This document shows positions 8,803 through 17,244 of a stretch of DNA of 32,856 bases, in pieces; the stretch's first letter is position 1, and every line of letters begins with the position of its first letter. The position numbers and the translations under genes are program-made. Source of the DNA: Schlesneria paludicola DSM 18645 (GTDB taxonomy: Bacteria > Planctomycetota > Planctomycetia > Planctomycetales > Planctomycetaceae). The stretch covers positions 1-32,856 of the forward strand of contig CAMBQP010000044.1 of the NCBI GenBank assembly GCA_945869955.1. Reading direction: 5' to 3'. The notes under the pieces are model-generated. The model worked only from the letters and a program-made list of their open reading frames with translations. It ran no database searches and had not been told where the DNA came from.

Positions 8803-9453
8803 ATGGATTTTGCTGACCGGTCTTCGATGAAGGAATCACGGCACGATTCTGCGATCGTTTTTGACGTTCTGCTGAGCGTCTCGCAGACGTTACGCCTGCG
8901 TTTTAACGACTGGCTGGCTCGATTTGAACTCAACGACGGACGATACGCCGTGCTGAAACTGCTAGCAAATGCGGCTGAGGGGGGCTGTTCTCAGGCGGAA
9001 TTAGCGGGGCAGCTTGAGCAATCCGAATCCAACATCAGTACGTTGATTGAACGGATGCAAAGAGACGGGTTGGTCGATCGCTTACGGAGCCAGGCGGATC
9101 GTCGAAAACGTGTTTTATTAATCAGCCAGGCAGGACGAATGACCTTGGCAGAGGTCGAAATCCATCACGCGGAATGGTGCTCAAACAGCTTGAAGGGACT
9201 TTCGGTAACGGATCGTTCATTGCTGATTGGCCTGCTGCAGAAGCTGGGACGGGGTTTCGCGATGTCTTCTGATCGGGTGACGACCGAGAGGGCAACCTTG
9301 CTCTCCTCGTCCCAATTTGATTCGTCGGAGACCGCAGCAGATCATCGCAATCCCTTCGATGACCCAAGATCACCTCAGTTTGCCCTGCAGCAGATGCTGT
9401 TGACACTCAGCCTCCGCGCGGGAACCGACACCCTGGAAAAGGATGTAGCATGA
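8803..9453 (+). CDS. MarR-family transcriptional regulator
   Basis: Predicted DNA-binding regulator of the efflux operon that it heads. The winged helix-turn-helix is visible at about residues 60-110: CSQAELAGQLEQSESNIS (helix-turn-helix), IERMQRDGLVDRLRS, then the wing DRRKRVLLIS. Flanking helices would form the dimer interface, and a roughly 60-residue tail after about 150 is longer than usual for MarR proteins. The ATG at 8803 has GAGGG about 7 nt upstream; ATG 8827 is the alternative. The stop codon overlaps the next start as ATGA (9450-9453), a strong sign of translational coupling. MarR repressors commonly control adjacent efflux genes and respond to small phenolic or toxic ligands; the ligand here is unknown. 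Confidence 0.88.
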   Translation: MDFADRSSMKESRHDSAIVFDVLLSVSQTLRLRFNDWLARFELNDGRYAVLKLLANAAEGGCSQAELAGQLEQSESNISTLIERMQRDGLVDRLRSQADRRKRVLLISQAGRMTLAEVEIHHAEWCSNSLKGLSVTDRSLLIGLLQKLGRGFAMSSDRVTTERATLLSSSQFDSSETAADHRNPFDDPRSPQFALQQMLLTLSLRAGTDTLEKDVA

Positions 9454-12416
9454 GATTCAATGCTCTTGTCACCGGACGGCGTTTGTTGGTGTCGGCTGCG
9501 TGCAGTTGGCTGTTGGTCTGTGGATGTTCGCGGAATTTCTGGCGAAGTCAGGCCGACTTTGATTCGTATAATCTGTTAAGTCAGAAACAGTTCAGCCCGC
9601 TGTGGGTCTTGCCGCGGACCACGGTCGAGGCCGACCCCCGCAGCCGGTTTTATGATCAAGATGATCGCGACCAACCCCCATTGCCACCTGATGATCCCTC
9701 GGCAGCCCGTTACATGGAATGGGTTAACGGCATGCGGGGATACAAGAGCTGGCATAAATTCGGCCAGAATCTGTCTGTCGAGAATCCACAATGGATGGCC
9801 AATTTCGGCCTCGCTCCGGATACGTTTCATGACAGTTACTTGATGTCAGATGGGCTTTCCTATTCGGATGATCCGACCGCGCTTCCTGCGGGGGATACCA
9901 CCCGGCTGGTCCCGACGATTGAGAACTTGACGCTGGCCCAGACGATTGAACTTGCCAGTATTCACAGTCGTGATTACCAGACACAGCTCGAGAGCCTGTA
10001 TCTTTCGTCATTGCAATTGTCGCTGGATCAATTCCAATTTCAGGCGCGATACCTGTTTGGCCGGGCTCCTGCGGTTCCGTCAACGGCTTTGCCTGGTGGG
10101 TCGGTCCCAGCGGGGATCCTGAATAATTCGATCATACCCGGCAAATCGGACGGGTTGGGGCTGACATCGACCGCCGGGGTCAGCCAGATTCTGCCGACGG
10201 GTGGACAATGGATCGTCGGGCTCGCCAATAACACCTTATGGTTGTTTTCTGGTGGGGGGCAACAAACCAGTTCTCAATCTGTTCTTTCTTACTCGCTGGT
10301 ACAACCGTTGTTGTCAGGTGCGGGGAGAAAATTCTTTCTCGAAAACCTGACCTTCAGTGAACGCAAAGTGCTGTATGACGTGCGAACTCTGGCACGCTAT
10401 CGAAAGATATTCTTTTCGGACGCGGTGGTGAACACGGGGGGAGGTTCGGTCAGTTCCCCCCAGGCCATTGCCGCCTCGGGGGGTGCCTCGGTCTCGAATC
10501 CCGCAGTGATCAGTACGACGGCGGGGGTTTCGATTGCGGCCGGAACAACAGTCGGCTCGACGGCGGCCAATGCGACCGTCCCCGCTGGCTATTATGGATT
10601 GCTCTACCAGTTGCAGCAGGTTCTGAACCAGCACGACAACGTGGATTTACTGCGGGTGCAGAAAGATCGACTGCAAGAATTGGTTGCCCAGACTCCTTTC
10701 CGACGGCTCCCCGAAGGGGCACTGCCAGAGGGAATCCAGTTTCCCGGCGGGCTTGAGCAGAAAATCGATTATTCCACGGAAAGTCGCCGGCTGCGATGGA
10801 AAGATGCCGAGGCGATGTCGGATCGCGAACGTCAGGATTTGTTGGCATTGAGTAACGATCCCGCCTACAAGACGGCCGTCAAGGAATTATTCGAACAGCT
10901 TCGCGTGGGGGTGACAACGCTGGACTTCCTGCAGATCGCGACTCAGCTCACCGCCGCCGAACTGAATGAACGACGACTCAAGCTGGCCTACGATGACGAA
11001 ATTGATCAGTTCAAGTTCTTTCTTGGCCTGCCAATCGATATGCAGATCACTATCGACCGCAGCCTGCTGAAGCCGTTCGAGCTCACCGATCCCAAGCTCA
11101 TCGAAGCAGAGGGCCGGATTGTGAATTTCGTGCGAGCGTTGACGCGACCGAATTCCGAAGATCCCAAAATTGAAGAATTGCAATTTATCGTAGACCGGTT
11201 TGCCCAACTGGCAACCAGGATTCACGATGAGGGAGTCGATCTGGTTGCTGCCGACTTTCAAAGCGTGAAGGCCAATATGCCGAATCGCCTGTCGACATTG
11301 TTGTGGGATGAATCCAAAGAGACCGTGGAACAGACTTACGAGCGAGACCTTTTGATCTTTTCGAATGTGTCGTCCAGCTTTGATGATGTCGCACGGCAGG
11401 TGGAAGAATGGCAAAAACTGCTGGAAAATCCCGATTTACCACTTCAGGATCGCAAGGCAATCTTGAGTGCGGTGAAAGATAATCGGGAAGAGCTGCTATT
11501 GGTGGTTCAAAATCTGCGCGTTTTGCAAACAGGACTGCGGTCCGAGTTGATCTCGCTGCAGAAATTTGACATGTCACTCGAAGAGGCTGTTGAGCAGGCA
11601 CTTGAGCATCGGATGGACCTGATGAACTCTCGTGGACGCGTGATGGATGCCCGCAGAAACATGGAAGTCGCAGCCAATCGCCTGGAAGCCATCATGAATG
11701 TCGTGGCTCAGGGAAACCTGGGGACGACCCAATTAGGGAACCATCCCCTCGATTTCCGGGGTGCGAACAGCACGTTTCAGCTGGGATTGCAGATGACCGC
11801 CCCCCTGGATCAGGTGCAGGTCCGAAACGCGTACCGCGGAGCGATCATCAATTACCAGCAGGCCCGTCGGTCGTACATGCTGCTGGAAGATCAGATCAAG
11901 TACGATATTCGGACCAGTTGGCGACAACTGAAACTGAATCAGCAGAATTTCGAGCTTACTCGGAAAAGTCTGCGCCAAGCGGCATTACAGTTTGACATTA
12001 ACGTTGCCAACAACCTGAATCCGAAACAACAGGTTGCGGGTCAGGCGGGGACCACAAATCTCGGTCAAACCGGTATCAACCTGATCAATGCGTTGAATGC
12101 GTTGCTTCAGGCCCAGAATAATTTGATTCAAATTTGGGTCTCGTACGAGCGAAACAGGATTAACATTTACCGAGATATGGATATCATGCAGATTGACGAA
12201 CGCGGCCTCTGGATTGATCCAGTTTACCAAAACTTGGGTGGCAGCGATTCGACTTCCTACCAGAATGGGCCTGCCAATGACATCCCACCCGAACCCATCG
12301 ACAACGAATTCAAAGCTGCCACCAAGTCCCGCTCCAAGGGAAGGACATTCCCCGGAATCGTCCGGATCGGAAACTTCACGGAAACTTCCGACACCGAAAC
12401 GGAAGTGGAAAGGTAG
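9450..12416 (+). CDS. TolC-family outer-membrane efflux protein, very long, probable lipoprotein
   Basis: Outer-membrane channel of a tripartite export system. The signal ends in SWLLVCGC, a plausible lipobox with Cys26. At 988 residues it is about twice the length of E. coli TolC. TolC-type helices are clear in the C-terminal half, for example EEAVEQALEHRMDLMNSRGRVMDARRNMEVAANRLEA and, near the end, LNALLQAQNNLIQIWVSYERNRINIYRDM. The N-terminal half has the matching LTLAQTIELASIHSRDYQTQ start. A Gly/Ala/Ser/Thr-rich stretch (about residues 326-385) and a long helical region (about 390-680) are insertions relative to the usual fold. The disordered C-terminus is overprinted by the next gene. 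It is coupled to the MarR gene by an ATGA overlap. Confidence 0.85.
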   Translation: MRFNALVTGRRLLVSAACSWLLVCGCSRNFWRSQADFDSYNLLSQKQFSPLWVLPRTTVEADPRSRFYDQDDRDQPPLPPDDPSAARYMEWVNGMRGYKSWHKFGQNLSVENPQWMANFGLAPDTFHDSYLMSDGLSYSDDPTALPAGDTTRLVPTIENLTLAQTIELASIHSRDYQTQLESLYLSSLQLSLDQFQFQARYLFGRAPAVPSTALPGGSVPAGILNNSIIPGKSDGLGLTSTAGVSQILPTGGQWIVGLANNTLWLFSGGGQQTSSQSVLSYSLVQPLLSGAGRKFFLENLTFSERKVLYDVRTLARYRKIFFSDAVVNTGGGSVSSPQAIAASGGASVSNPAVISTTAGVSIAAGTTVGSTAANATVPAGYYGLLYQLQQVLNQHDNVDLLRVQKDRLQELVAQTPFRRLPEGALPEGIQFPGGLEQKIDYSTESRRLRWKDAEAMSDRERQDLLALSNDPAYKTAVKELFEQLRVGVTTLDFLQIATQLTAAELNERRLKLAYDDEIDQFKFFLGLPIDMQITIDRSLLKPFELTDPKLIEAEGRIVNFVRALTRPNSEDPKIEELQFIVDRFAQLATRIHDEGVDLVAADFQSVKANMPNRLSTLLWDESKETVEQTYERDLLIFSNVSSSFDDVARQVEEWQKLLENPDLPLQDRKAILSAVKDNREELLLVVQNLRVLQTGLRSELISLQKFDMSLEEAVEQALEHRMDLMNSRGRVMDARRNMEVAANRLEAIMNVVAQGNLGTTQLGNHPLDFRGANSTFQLGLQMTAPLDQVQVRNAYRGAIINYQQARRSYMLLEDQIKYDIRTSWRQLKLNQQNFELTRKSLRQAALQFDINVANNLNPKQQVAGQAGTTNLGQTGINLINALNALLQAQNNLIQIWVSYERNRINIYRDMDIMQIDERGLWIDPVYQNLGGSDSTSYQNGPANDIPPEPIDNEFKAATKSRSKGRTFPGIVRIGNFTETSDTETEVER

Positions 12417-14340
12417 CCTGCTGATCGCCGGACTGGTCACAGCCGGAATTCTGGCTTGGCCACAGCTCCAGTATGCTTGGTCTGCAATCGCAACCTCGAT
12501 GACTCCCTCTCAGGATCAAACTGAGGGACTCGTCACCGAGATTGCGAAGAGTGGTACATTCCAGATTACGGTGGTGGAAAAGGGGACCCTCGACAGCATG
12601 AAGAATGCCGTACTGTCGAGCAAGGTCGAAGGCCTGACGACCATCATCATGATCGTTCCGGAAGGAACGCATGTGAAAGAGGGCGAGCTGGTTTGTGAGC
12701 TCGACTCGTCGGCACTGAGCGATAAAGAGACGCAGCAGGAAATTGCGGTTGAGAAGGCGAAAGCGGCGTTCGAGCAAGGGCGGGAAGATCTCAAGATCCA
12801 GGAAGCTCAGAACGAAAGCGATATTGAATCCGCGAATTTGAAGCTGAAGCTCGCCAAAATCGACCTGAAGAAATTTCAGGAAGGGGAATTGGTGCAGCAA
12901 ATCAATGATCTGGATAGCCAGATCAAGCTTGCTGAAGAAAACCTGTCGCGAGCTCAAGAGAGTTACGAGTACGTCCAGCGGTTAGCCAAGAAGGGTTATC
13001 GAACGCAAAACGACTTGGAATCTGAGCGAATTGCCGTTCAGACGCAGAAAATCAACGCCGAACTGGTTCGTGGTAAAAAACGAGTGTTGATCGATTTTAC
13101 CGAAGATCGGACTTTGGCCGAGCTCGAAGCCAACGTCAAAGAATATGGCCGGGAAATTCAGCGGACCGAAAGCAAAACCCGCGCGGCCTTGGCTCAGAAA
13201 AAAGCGGAACTTCGTGCCCGCGAGCTGACGTTCGAAGTCGAATCGAAGAAATACGAGCGACTCCTCGCACAGATCAAAGCCTGTAAGATTATTGCCACCC
13301 AGGATGGTCAAGTCGTGTACGCGAATACGCGCGACGGACGTATGACAGAGAATGTCATGATCGATGTCGGTGTCGGTGTCCGGGAACGTCAGGCGATTAT
13401 TAATCTTCCCGACCTGGATCTGATGAAGGTCAATGCCCGAATTCACGAATCACGAATCAGCATGGTTCGGCCGGGAATGTCTGCGACCATCAAGGTGGAC
13501 GCGTATCCTGAAGAGGTTTTCCACGGCGAAGTCGATTCGGTTGCTTCGGTGCCGAGTTCCACCGGTGGTTTTGGAAACAATACGAAAGAATATGAAGCGG
13601 TGATTCGCATCACCGACGAATCCGAAATCGTGAATAAATTGAGGCCCGGTTTAACCGCCACGACTGAAATTCTGGTGGAACGTCGTGATGAAGTGCTGCA
13701 GATTCCGGTTCAGGCCAATATCACGATCGGAGCCAAGCAATTTGTGTTTGTTGCCAAAGAGAAGAAGGTCGACCTCAAGCCGATTAAGGTTGGCAAGACC
13801 AATGCCAACTTCATTGAAATTCTGGAAGGTTTAGAGGCAGCGGACAGTGTCGTGATGAATCCGCACTCGCACTTCAAGAAAGAGATCAGTGATCTTGAAG
13901 GGGAGCAAGCGAAAGAGCAGGCCAAAGAGCAGGCCAAGCAACCCGAAGTGATTTCGATTGCCAAACCGCCGGAAAATCCGGGCGCATCAGGTTCACAGAA
14001 TAAAGCGGCCGGGGGAGCGACGACTGGACGACCTGCGGGACCAGGCGGACCTGATGCCGCTCCAGGTGGGACGGCAGGGGCTCCCCAAGCAGGAGGGGGT
14101 CCACCGGGGGGCTTTGATCCGAATGCGATCTTTGCGGCCATGGATAAAGATGCCGACGGAAAAATCGCCAAATCCGAGGCGGAAGGTCGAATGGCCGAAA
14201 ATTTTGACACGGATGACACCGATGCGGATGGGTTCGTCTCGAAAGAAGAATTTTTGGCGGGAATGGCGAAACGTCGTGCAGCGCGAGGTGGCGGCCCTCC
14301 AGGTGGTGGTGGTGGTGGTCCAGCGGGCGGTCGCCCTTGA
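12277..14340 (+). CDS. HlyD/MacA-type periplasmic adaptor with C-terminal EF-hand pair
   Basis: Membrane-fusion subunit linking an inner-membrane pump to the TolC-like channel. A Pro/Ser-rich cytoplasmic tail leads to a membrane segment (about 44-64). The lipoyl-like hairpin (LSSKVEGLTTIIMIVPEGT, VKEGELVCELDSSAL) flanks a long coiled-coil hairpin (about 150-330), then a beta-barrel (RPGMSATIKVDAYPEE). After about residue 560 comes an EQAK repeat, a Gly/Pro/Ala-rich linker and two canonical EF-hand loops, DKDADGKIAKSE (623-634) and DTDADGFVSKEE (647-658), then a Gly-rich end. No ATG, GTG or TTG lies between 12277 and the transmembrane segment, so the gene must overlap the TolC frame by at least 140 bp. 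ATG 12265 and 12193 are alternatives. Confidence 0.85.
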   Translation: MTSHPNPSTTNSKLPPSPAPREGHSPESSGSETSRKLPTPKRKWKGSLLIAGLVTAGILAWPQLQYAWSAIATSMTPSQDQTEGLVTEIAKSGTFQITVVEKGTLDSMKNAVLSSKVEGLTTIIMIVPEGTHVKEGELVCELDSSALSDKETQQEIAVEKAKAAFEQGREDLKIQEAQNESDIESANLKLKLAKIDLKKFQEGELVQQINDLDSQIKLAEENLSRAQESYEYVQRLAKKGYRTQNDLESERIAVQTQKINAELVRGKKRVLIDFTEDRTLAELEANVKEYGREIQRTESKTRAALAQKKAELRARELTFEVESKKYERLLAQIKACKIIATQDGQVVYANTRDGRMTENVMIDVGVGVRERQAIINLPDLDLMKVNARIHESRISMVRPGMSATIKVDAYPEEVFHGEVDSVASVPSSTGGFGNNTKEYEAVIRITDESEIVNKLRPGLTATTEILVERRDEVLQIPVQANITIGAKQFVFVAKEKKVDLKPIKVGKTNANFIEILEGLEAADSVVMNPHSHFKKEISDLEGEQAKEQAKEQAKQPEVISIAKPPENPGASGSQNKAAGGATTGRPAGPGGPDAAPGGTAGAPQAGGGPPGGFDPNAIFAAMDKDADGKIAKSEAEGRMAENFDTDDTDADGFVSKEEFLAGMAKRRAARGGGPPGGGGGGPAGGRP

Positions 14341-14444
14341 GTTACCGCAGCGGATGGAAGCGGAGGGATGGGGTGGGGTGTTCGCTCAGCCTTGTTTTGC
14401 TGCTTGACTTACCAACTCTTTGAACTTGAATCGGCGTACTTCGC

Positions 14445-15158
14445 ATGGCTTTGGCTGCACAGCTGATCGATTTGACCAAGACCTATTATCTTGGCGAAAA
14501 TACCGTTCGGGCACTTCGTGGGGTTTCCGCGGAATTTCCCGAGGGGGATTTCGTCGCGATTATGGGGTCGTCGGGGAGCGGAAAAAGTACTTTACTGAAT
14601 CTGCTTGGTGCGCTCGATCGCCCCTCCAGCGGCAAGTACGTGCTCGCGAATTACGATGTCAGTAAGCTCAGTGATGACGAACTTTCCGAGATTCGTAATC
14701 GTTTGATCGGGTTTATTTTTCAGTCCTATAACCTGATTGCTCAGTATACGGTGCTTGAGAACATTCAAGTGCCGTTTCACTACCGGTCTGACCGTCGCGT
14801 GATCGGACCGGCGGAAATGAATCGTACAATTGATCTGGCAGCCAAAGTGGGACTATCAGATCGGCTTGATCACCGTCCATTCCAACTCTCCGGTGGGCAA
14901 CAACAGCGTGTGGCCATTGCCCGAGCGCTGGTGAATGATCCGCAGATTATTCTGGCCGATGAACCGACTGGGAATCTCGACTCGACGACCGAGAAAGAGA
15001 TCATGGAGCTGTTGACCAACCTGAATCGTGAAGGTCGTACCATTATCATGGTGACCCATGAAAATTCGGTTGCCCGTCGCGCCCGCCGTCAAATCGTCAT
15101 GAAAGACGGATTGATTGCCAGTGAGGGGCTGTTCTCGACCGACGGTGACGTGAAGTAA
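14445..15158 (+). CDS. MacB/LolD-type ABC transporter ATP-binding protein
   Basis: Cytoplasmic ATPase of a MacB/LolD/FtsE-type transporter. All nucleotide-binding motifs are intact in 237 residues: Walker [10 protein letters not shown] (41-49), Q-loop Gln93, signature LSGGQ (148-152), Walker B IILADEP (168-174, catalytic Glu173), D-loop and His205 of the H-loop. The MacB-group block PTGNLDS follows Walker B. The ATG at 14445 has no strong ribosome binding site but aligns with the family start. It is about 100 bp after the adaptor gene on the same strand, so it probably energises that exporter. No FtsX/MacB-like permease follows; the next gene is convergent pgsA. Confidence 0.92.
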   Translation: MALAAQLIDLTKTYYLGENTVRALRGVSAEFPEGDFVAIMGSSGSGKSTLLNLLGALDRPSSGKYVLANYDVSKLSDDELSEIRNRLIGFIFQSYNLIAQYTVLENIQVPFHYRSDRRVIGPAEMNRTIDLAAKVGLSDRLDHRPFQLSGGQQQRVAIARALVNDPQIILADEPTGNLDSTTEKEIMELLTNLNREGRTIIMVTHENSVARRARRQIVMKDGLIASEGLFSTDGDVK

Positions 15159-15208
15159 TCGTCGTCATGGGATGCGCGGAGTCAATCGCGGACTCGACTC
15201 GCCATCGG

Positions 15209-15234
15209 TTTGCGACCGGGATTTCGGTCGCAAA
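15209..15234 (+). terminator. Perfect 10-bp hairpin after the ABC ATPase gene, candidate terminator
   Basis: TTTGCGACCG (15209-15218) pairs perfectly with CGGTCGCAAA (15225-15234) around a six-base loop, 50 bp after the stop of the ATPase gene. Only two T bases follow, so intrinsic termination would be weak. It marks the likely end of the MarR-TolC-adaptor-ATPase unit. Confidence 0.5.
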
Positions 15235-15301
15235 TTGTCGCCGGTGAGGTATTTCCGGTGAGTGCCCTGTTTCACGGTGACCTTAGCGTGGAATTGCCAG
15301 C

Positions 15302-15371
15302 GTGGACGTGTCAGCATGGACGTGTCAGCCTGATACTCCTCACCCGGTCACCCAGATTCTCACCCGGTCAC
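15302..15371. repeat. Two short direct duplications downstream of pgsA
   Basis: TGGACGTGTCAGC occurs at 15302-15314 and 15316-15328 (period 14). CTCACCCGGTCAC occurs at 15339-15351 and 15359-15371 (period 20); the second copy covers the pgsA stop codon at 15360-15362. They look like local slippage or recombination products; no function is visible. Confidence 0.7.
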
Positions 15372-15956
15372 GCGGAGCAGTTGAATCGCTCGACGCACAT
15401 AATCAGCGCCGCTCCAGACCGTGGCCACGACCATCGTCCACAACAGTCCATCTCGAATCATCAGGAAGCTCGTACCGGCAACATGGGCGGTCGCAAAGCG
15501 GGGGTCGAGAGACAACAGGCTGGCAGTGGCCGCAACACATTGAAGAAACATCTTCACTTTTCCCGAGAAGGAAGCGGAGAAATCGGCCCCCTGTTGTTCG
15601 AGAAATCCCCGTAAGGTGGTAACGAGCATTTCACGCCCCAGAACGATCACCACCATCCAGGGGGTTACCCCGGAATCCGCAATCGGTAACAAAAACAAAA
15701 AGGTCCCCCCGGTGATGAATTTGTCGACAAAGGGATCAAGAATTCTCCCCAATTGAGTGATCAATTGGTATTTGCGGGCGATGTAGCCATCAACAACGTC
15801 CGTTGCCACAGCAAAGACAAACAATGCCGCAGCTCCGATCCAATTCCATCGGGATTGGATGAGTGCAAATAAGACGAATGACAACAACAATCGGAAAAAG
15901 GTGATCGCGTTGGGAAGGTTCAGGGATCGCTCGTTGGCTTTCGGGAATTCCGTCAC
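15360..15956 (-). CDS. pgsA: CDP-diacylglycerol--glycerol-3-phosphate 3-phosphatidyltransferase
   Basis: Integral membrane enzyme that makes phosphatidylglycerol phosphate from CDP-diacylglycerol and glycerol 3-phosphate, the committed step to phosphatidylglycerol and cardiolipin. The 198-residue protein contains the complete CDP-alcohol phosphotransferase signature D-G-x2-A-R-x8-G-x3-D-x3-D: Asp56, Gly57, Ala60, Arg61, Gly70, Asp74 and Asp78. Asp53 precedes it. The start NLPNAITFFRLLLSFVLF and several further hydrophobic segments match the PgsA pattern. The start codon is GTG with GGAAA a few bases upstream. It could in principle be another CDP-alcohol transferase, but ILDPFVDK and the REM(L)VTTLRG segment favour PgsA. 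Confidence 0.88.
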   Translation of the reverse strand: MTEFPKANERSLNLPNAITFFRLLLSFVLFALIQSRWNWIGAAALFVFAVATDVVDGYIARKYQLITQLGRILDPFVDKFITGGTFLFLLPIADSGVTPWMVVIVLGREMLVTTLRGFLEQQGADFSASFSGKVKMFLQCVAATASLLSLDPRFATAHVAGTSFLMIRDGLLWTMVVATVWSGADYVRRAIQLLRVTG

Positions 15957-16235
15957 GAAGATTTCCGTTCGTAAAAAAAATCGAAAAAAACGGTTGTCAG
16001 GACGGGGGCCTGCTTTCGTGGCCTCAGAGGAAAAAAACCGATTTGCTCAGCGAAGTCAGAAGACTCGGTTGCAAAGCCACGCTCGTCCCATTGTAATCTA
16101 TTCTGAGAAATCGGCCACTGGGGGTCGATCGGCCGCAACGGTCAGCGGCGCGTACATACGTCGAAAGACGGTCAACTCCATTCTGACGCGAATGATTCGC
16201 GACTTGAAATGGAAATCATGCTGGAAAAAGATTCA

Positions 16236-16439
16236 ATGCGTAAAACTTCCGCGATTTGTTCACTCCTTCTGACATTCGGAATGTCAATCCTGTTGATTGG
16301 TTGTGAGCCTCCTGCAAAGCCTGCAGTGAAGCCAGCGGCCAAGTCATCGGGTGGCGGTTCCACAACCGGTGGCGGAGCCGAAGTTCCTGCTGCTCCTGCA
16401 CAAGGTGAACCAGAAACTCCAAAGGCCGCAAATCCCTGA
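16236..16439 (+). CDS. Small proline/alanine-rich lipoprotein
   Basis: The 67-residue product has a typical lipoprotein signal: MRKTS, a hydrophobic run, and lipobox LLIGC with Cys around residue 23. The rest is low complexity (PAKPAVKPAAK, GGGS, GGGAEVPAAPA), likely a flexible surface tail. I chose ATG 16236, which opens directly before the basic n-region and has GGAAAAAG upstream; ATG 16209 and 16218 are in frame but lengthen the n-region. Short lipoproteins of this kind are abundant in planctomycetes. No function can be assigned. A repeat array and a strong bidirectional terminator follow. Confidence 0.65.
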   Translation: MRKTSAICSLLLTFGMSILLIGCEPPAKPAVKPAAKSSGGGSTTGGGAEVPAAPAQGEPETPKAANP

Positions 16440-16470
16440 TTTGGCCAACCGACTTCGATATGGCCACTGG

Positions 16471-16531
16471 AATTCTCTGCTGTCACAGAATTCTCTGCTG
16501 TCACAGAGTTCTCTGCTGTCACAGAGTTCTC
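16471..16531. repeat. Tandem 18-bp repeat, three full copies plus a partial copy
   Basis: Copies of (A/A)TTCTCTGCTGTCACAG-type units lie at 16471-16488, 16489-16506 and 16507-16524, with a fourth truncated at 16525-16531. Copies 1 and 2 are identical; copy 3 differs at one base. The period is a multiple of three, so antisense frames read AENSVT repeats, which I consider fortuitous. It sits between the small lipoprotein gene and the shared terminator. Confidence 0.9.
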
Positions 16532-16586
16532 GGGGGTGAAGCAATTTCCGTCGGGCCATCTCGGCGAGCGGTACTTCCTCAAAATG

Positions 16587-16617
16587 AAGAAAGCCGGACA
16601 AATTGTCCGGCTTTCTT
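16587..16617. terminator. Bidirectional intrinsic terminator between the lipoprotein gene and csrA
   Basis: AAGAAAGCCGGAC (16587-16599) pairs perfectly with GTCCGGCTTTCTT (16605-16617) around a five-base loop. The A-rich and T-rich outer stem arms serve as U-tract in both directions. It ends the plus-strand lipoprotein transcript and the minus-strand csrA transcript (stop at 16655). Confidence 0.85.
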
Positions 16618-16654
16618 TATTGCAGGGAAATCCTTCAAAAAGGAGATCCTTTGT

Positions 16655-16849
16655 CTACTTCGTGGCCTCTTCCGCTTTTCGCTGATTTTCGCGTTGGATC
16701 GCTTCGTAGACTTCCTGACGATGTACGGGGATCTCGGTTGGAGCTTCAATTCCGAGGCGAACTTTGTCGCCACGAATGTCAACAACGGTGATCTTGATGT
16801 TGTCGCCGATGAAAATACTTTCATCGCGCTGTCTTGAAAGAACGAGCAT
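16655..16849 (-). CDS. csrA: Carbon storage regulator CsrA (copy 1)
   Basis: Dimeric RNA-binding post-transcriptional regulator that binds GGA motifs in mRNA leaders. The 64-residue protein has all hallmarks: MLVLSR at the start (Leu4, Arg6), [13 protein letters not shown] (25-37) and VHRQEVY with Arg44; Leu4, Arg6 and Arg44 are RNA-contact positions in E. coli CsrA. The length is standard. The start is fixed by AAGGAG (plus-strand 16858-16863), 8 nt from the ATG. A small hairpin AACGG-ACGC-CCGTT lies just upstream in the leader (16864-16877). A second csrA is 10 kb away in this window. No fliW or flagellar gene is nearby. Confidence 0.95.
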   Translation of the reverse strand: MLVLSRQRDESIFIGDNIKITVVDIRGDKVRLGIEAPTEIPVHRQEVYEAIQRENQRKAEEATK

Positions 16850-17090
16850 TTGCGTTTCTCCTTAACGGGCGTCCGTTGCGTCGTTCTTACGCTACGAACG
16901 AATCTCCAAGTTGCGGTCTCTCCAGGTTCCTGACACTTCGCAATCGCCTTTCGACGTCTTCCTTGTCGCTTGTGCTTCACGGAATCTGGCAACGACGTTG
17001 AGTGTCGAGGCGGCTTCCATTTCTGTTGATTGTCAATCAATGACTTGCGACGACATTGCTCATCGTCATCTGAACGGATCAGGGAAGAAC

Positions 17091-17194
17091 TTGACAGCGC
17101 GAAAATTGCAGGTTGACGAAATTGTCTGAGTCCACTGGTGACAGGTAGCGAATAGTCCGTGAACCGCGCCAGTTCCTTGCTTGCCTGCTATAAC
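17091..17194 (+). promoter_or_regulatory. Possible promoter elements upstream of the ThuA gene
   Basis: The 395-bp gap 16850-17244 holds no convincing gene. Near the ThuA start there is a TATAAC hexamer at 17189-17194, about 50 bp before the ATG, but no good -35 at 16-18 bp. A perfect TTGACA at 17091-17096 lacks a matching -10. Only the -10-like element is worth testing. Confidence 0.2.
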
Positions 17195-17244
17195 GGTTGC
17201 AACGCGCATTTCCCCATTTCCATCTTTTTCGAGGAGCAGATTGC

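Noticed and set aside
8525..8830. 101-codon plus-strand frame between the membrane protein and MarR
   Set aside because: It crosses the candidate operator and the MarR start, and its product has no recognisable features.
5122..16531. CRISPR array
   Set aside because: The tandem arrays at 5122-5172 and 16471-16531 have contiguous units without spacers, and no cas genes are present.
16172..16582. 136-codon minus-strand frame with AENSVT repeats
   Set aside because: The repeats arise because the 18-bp DNA repeat has a period divisible by three; the frame is antisense to the lipoprotein gene.
16579..17040. 153-codon minus-strand frame over csrA
   Set aside because: It overlaps csrA in another frame on the same strand and shows no recognisable domain.
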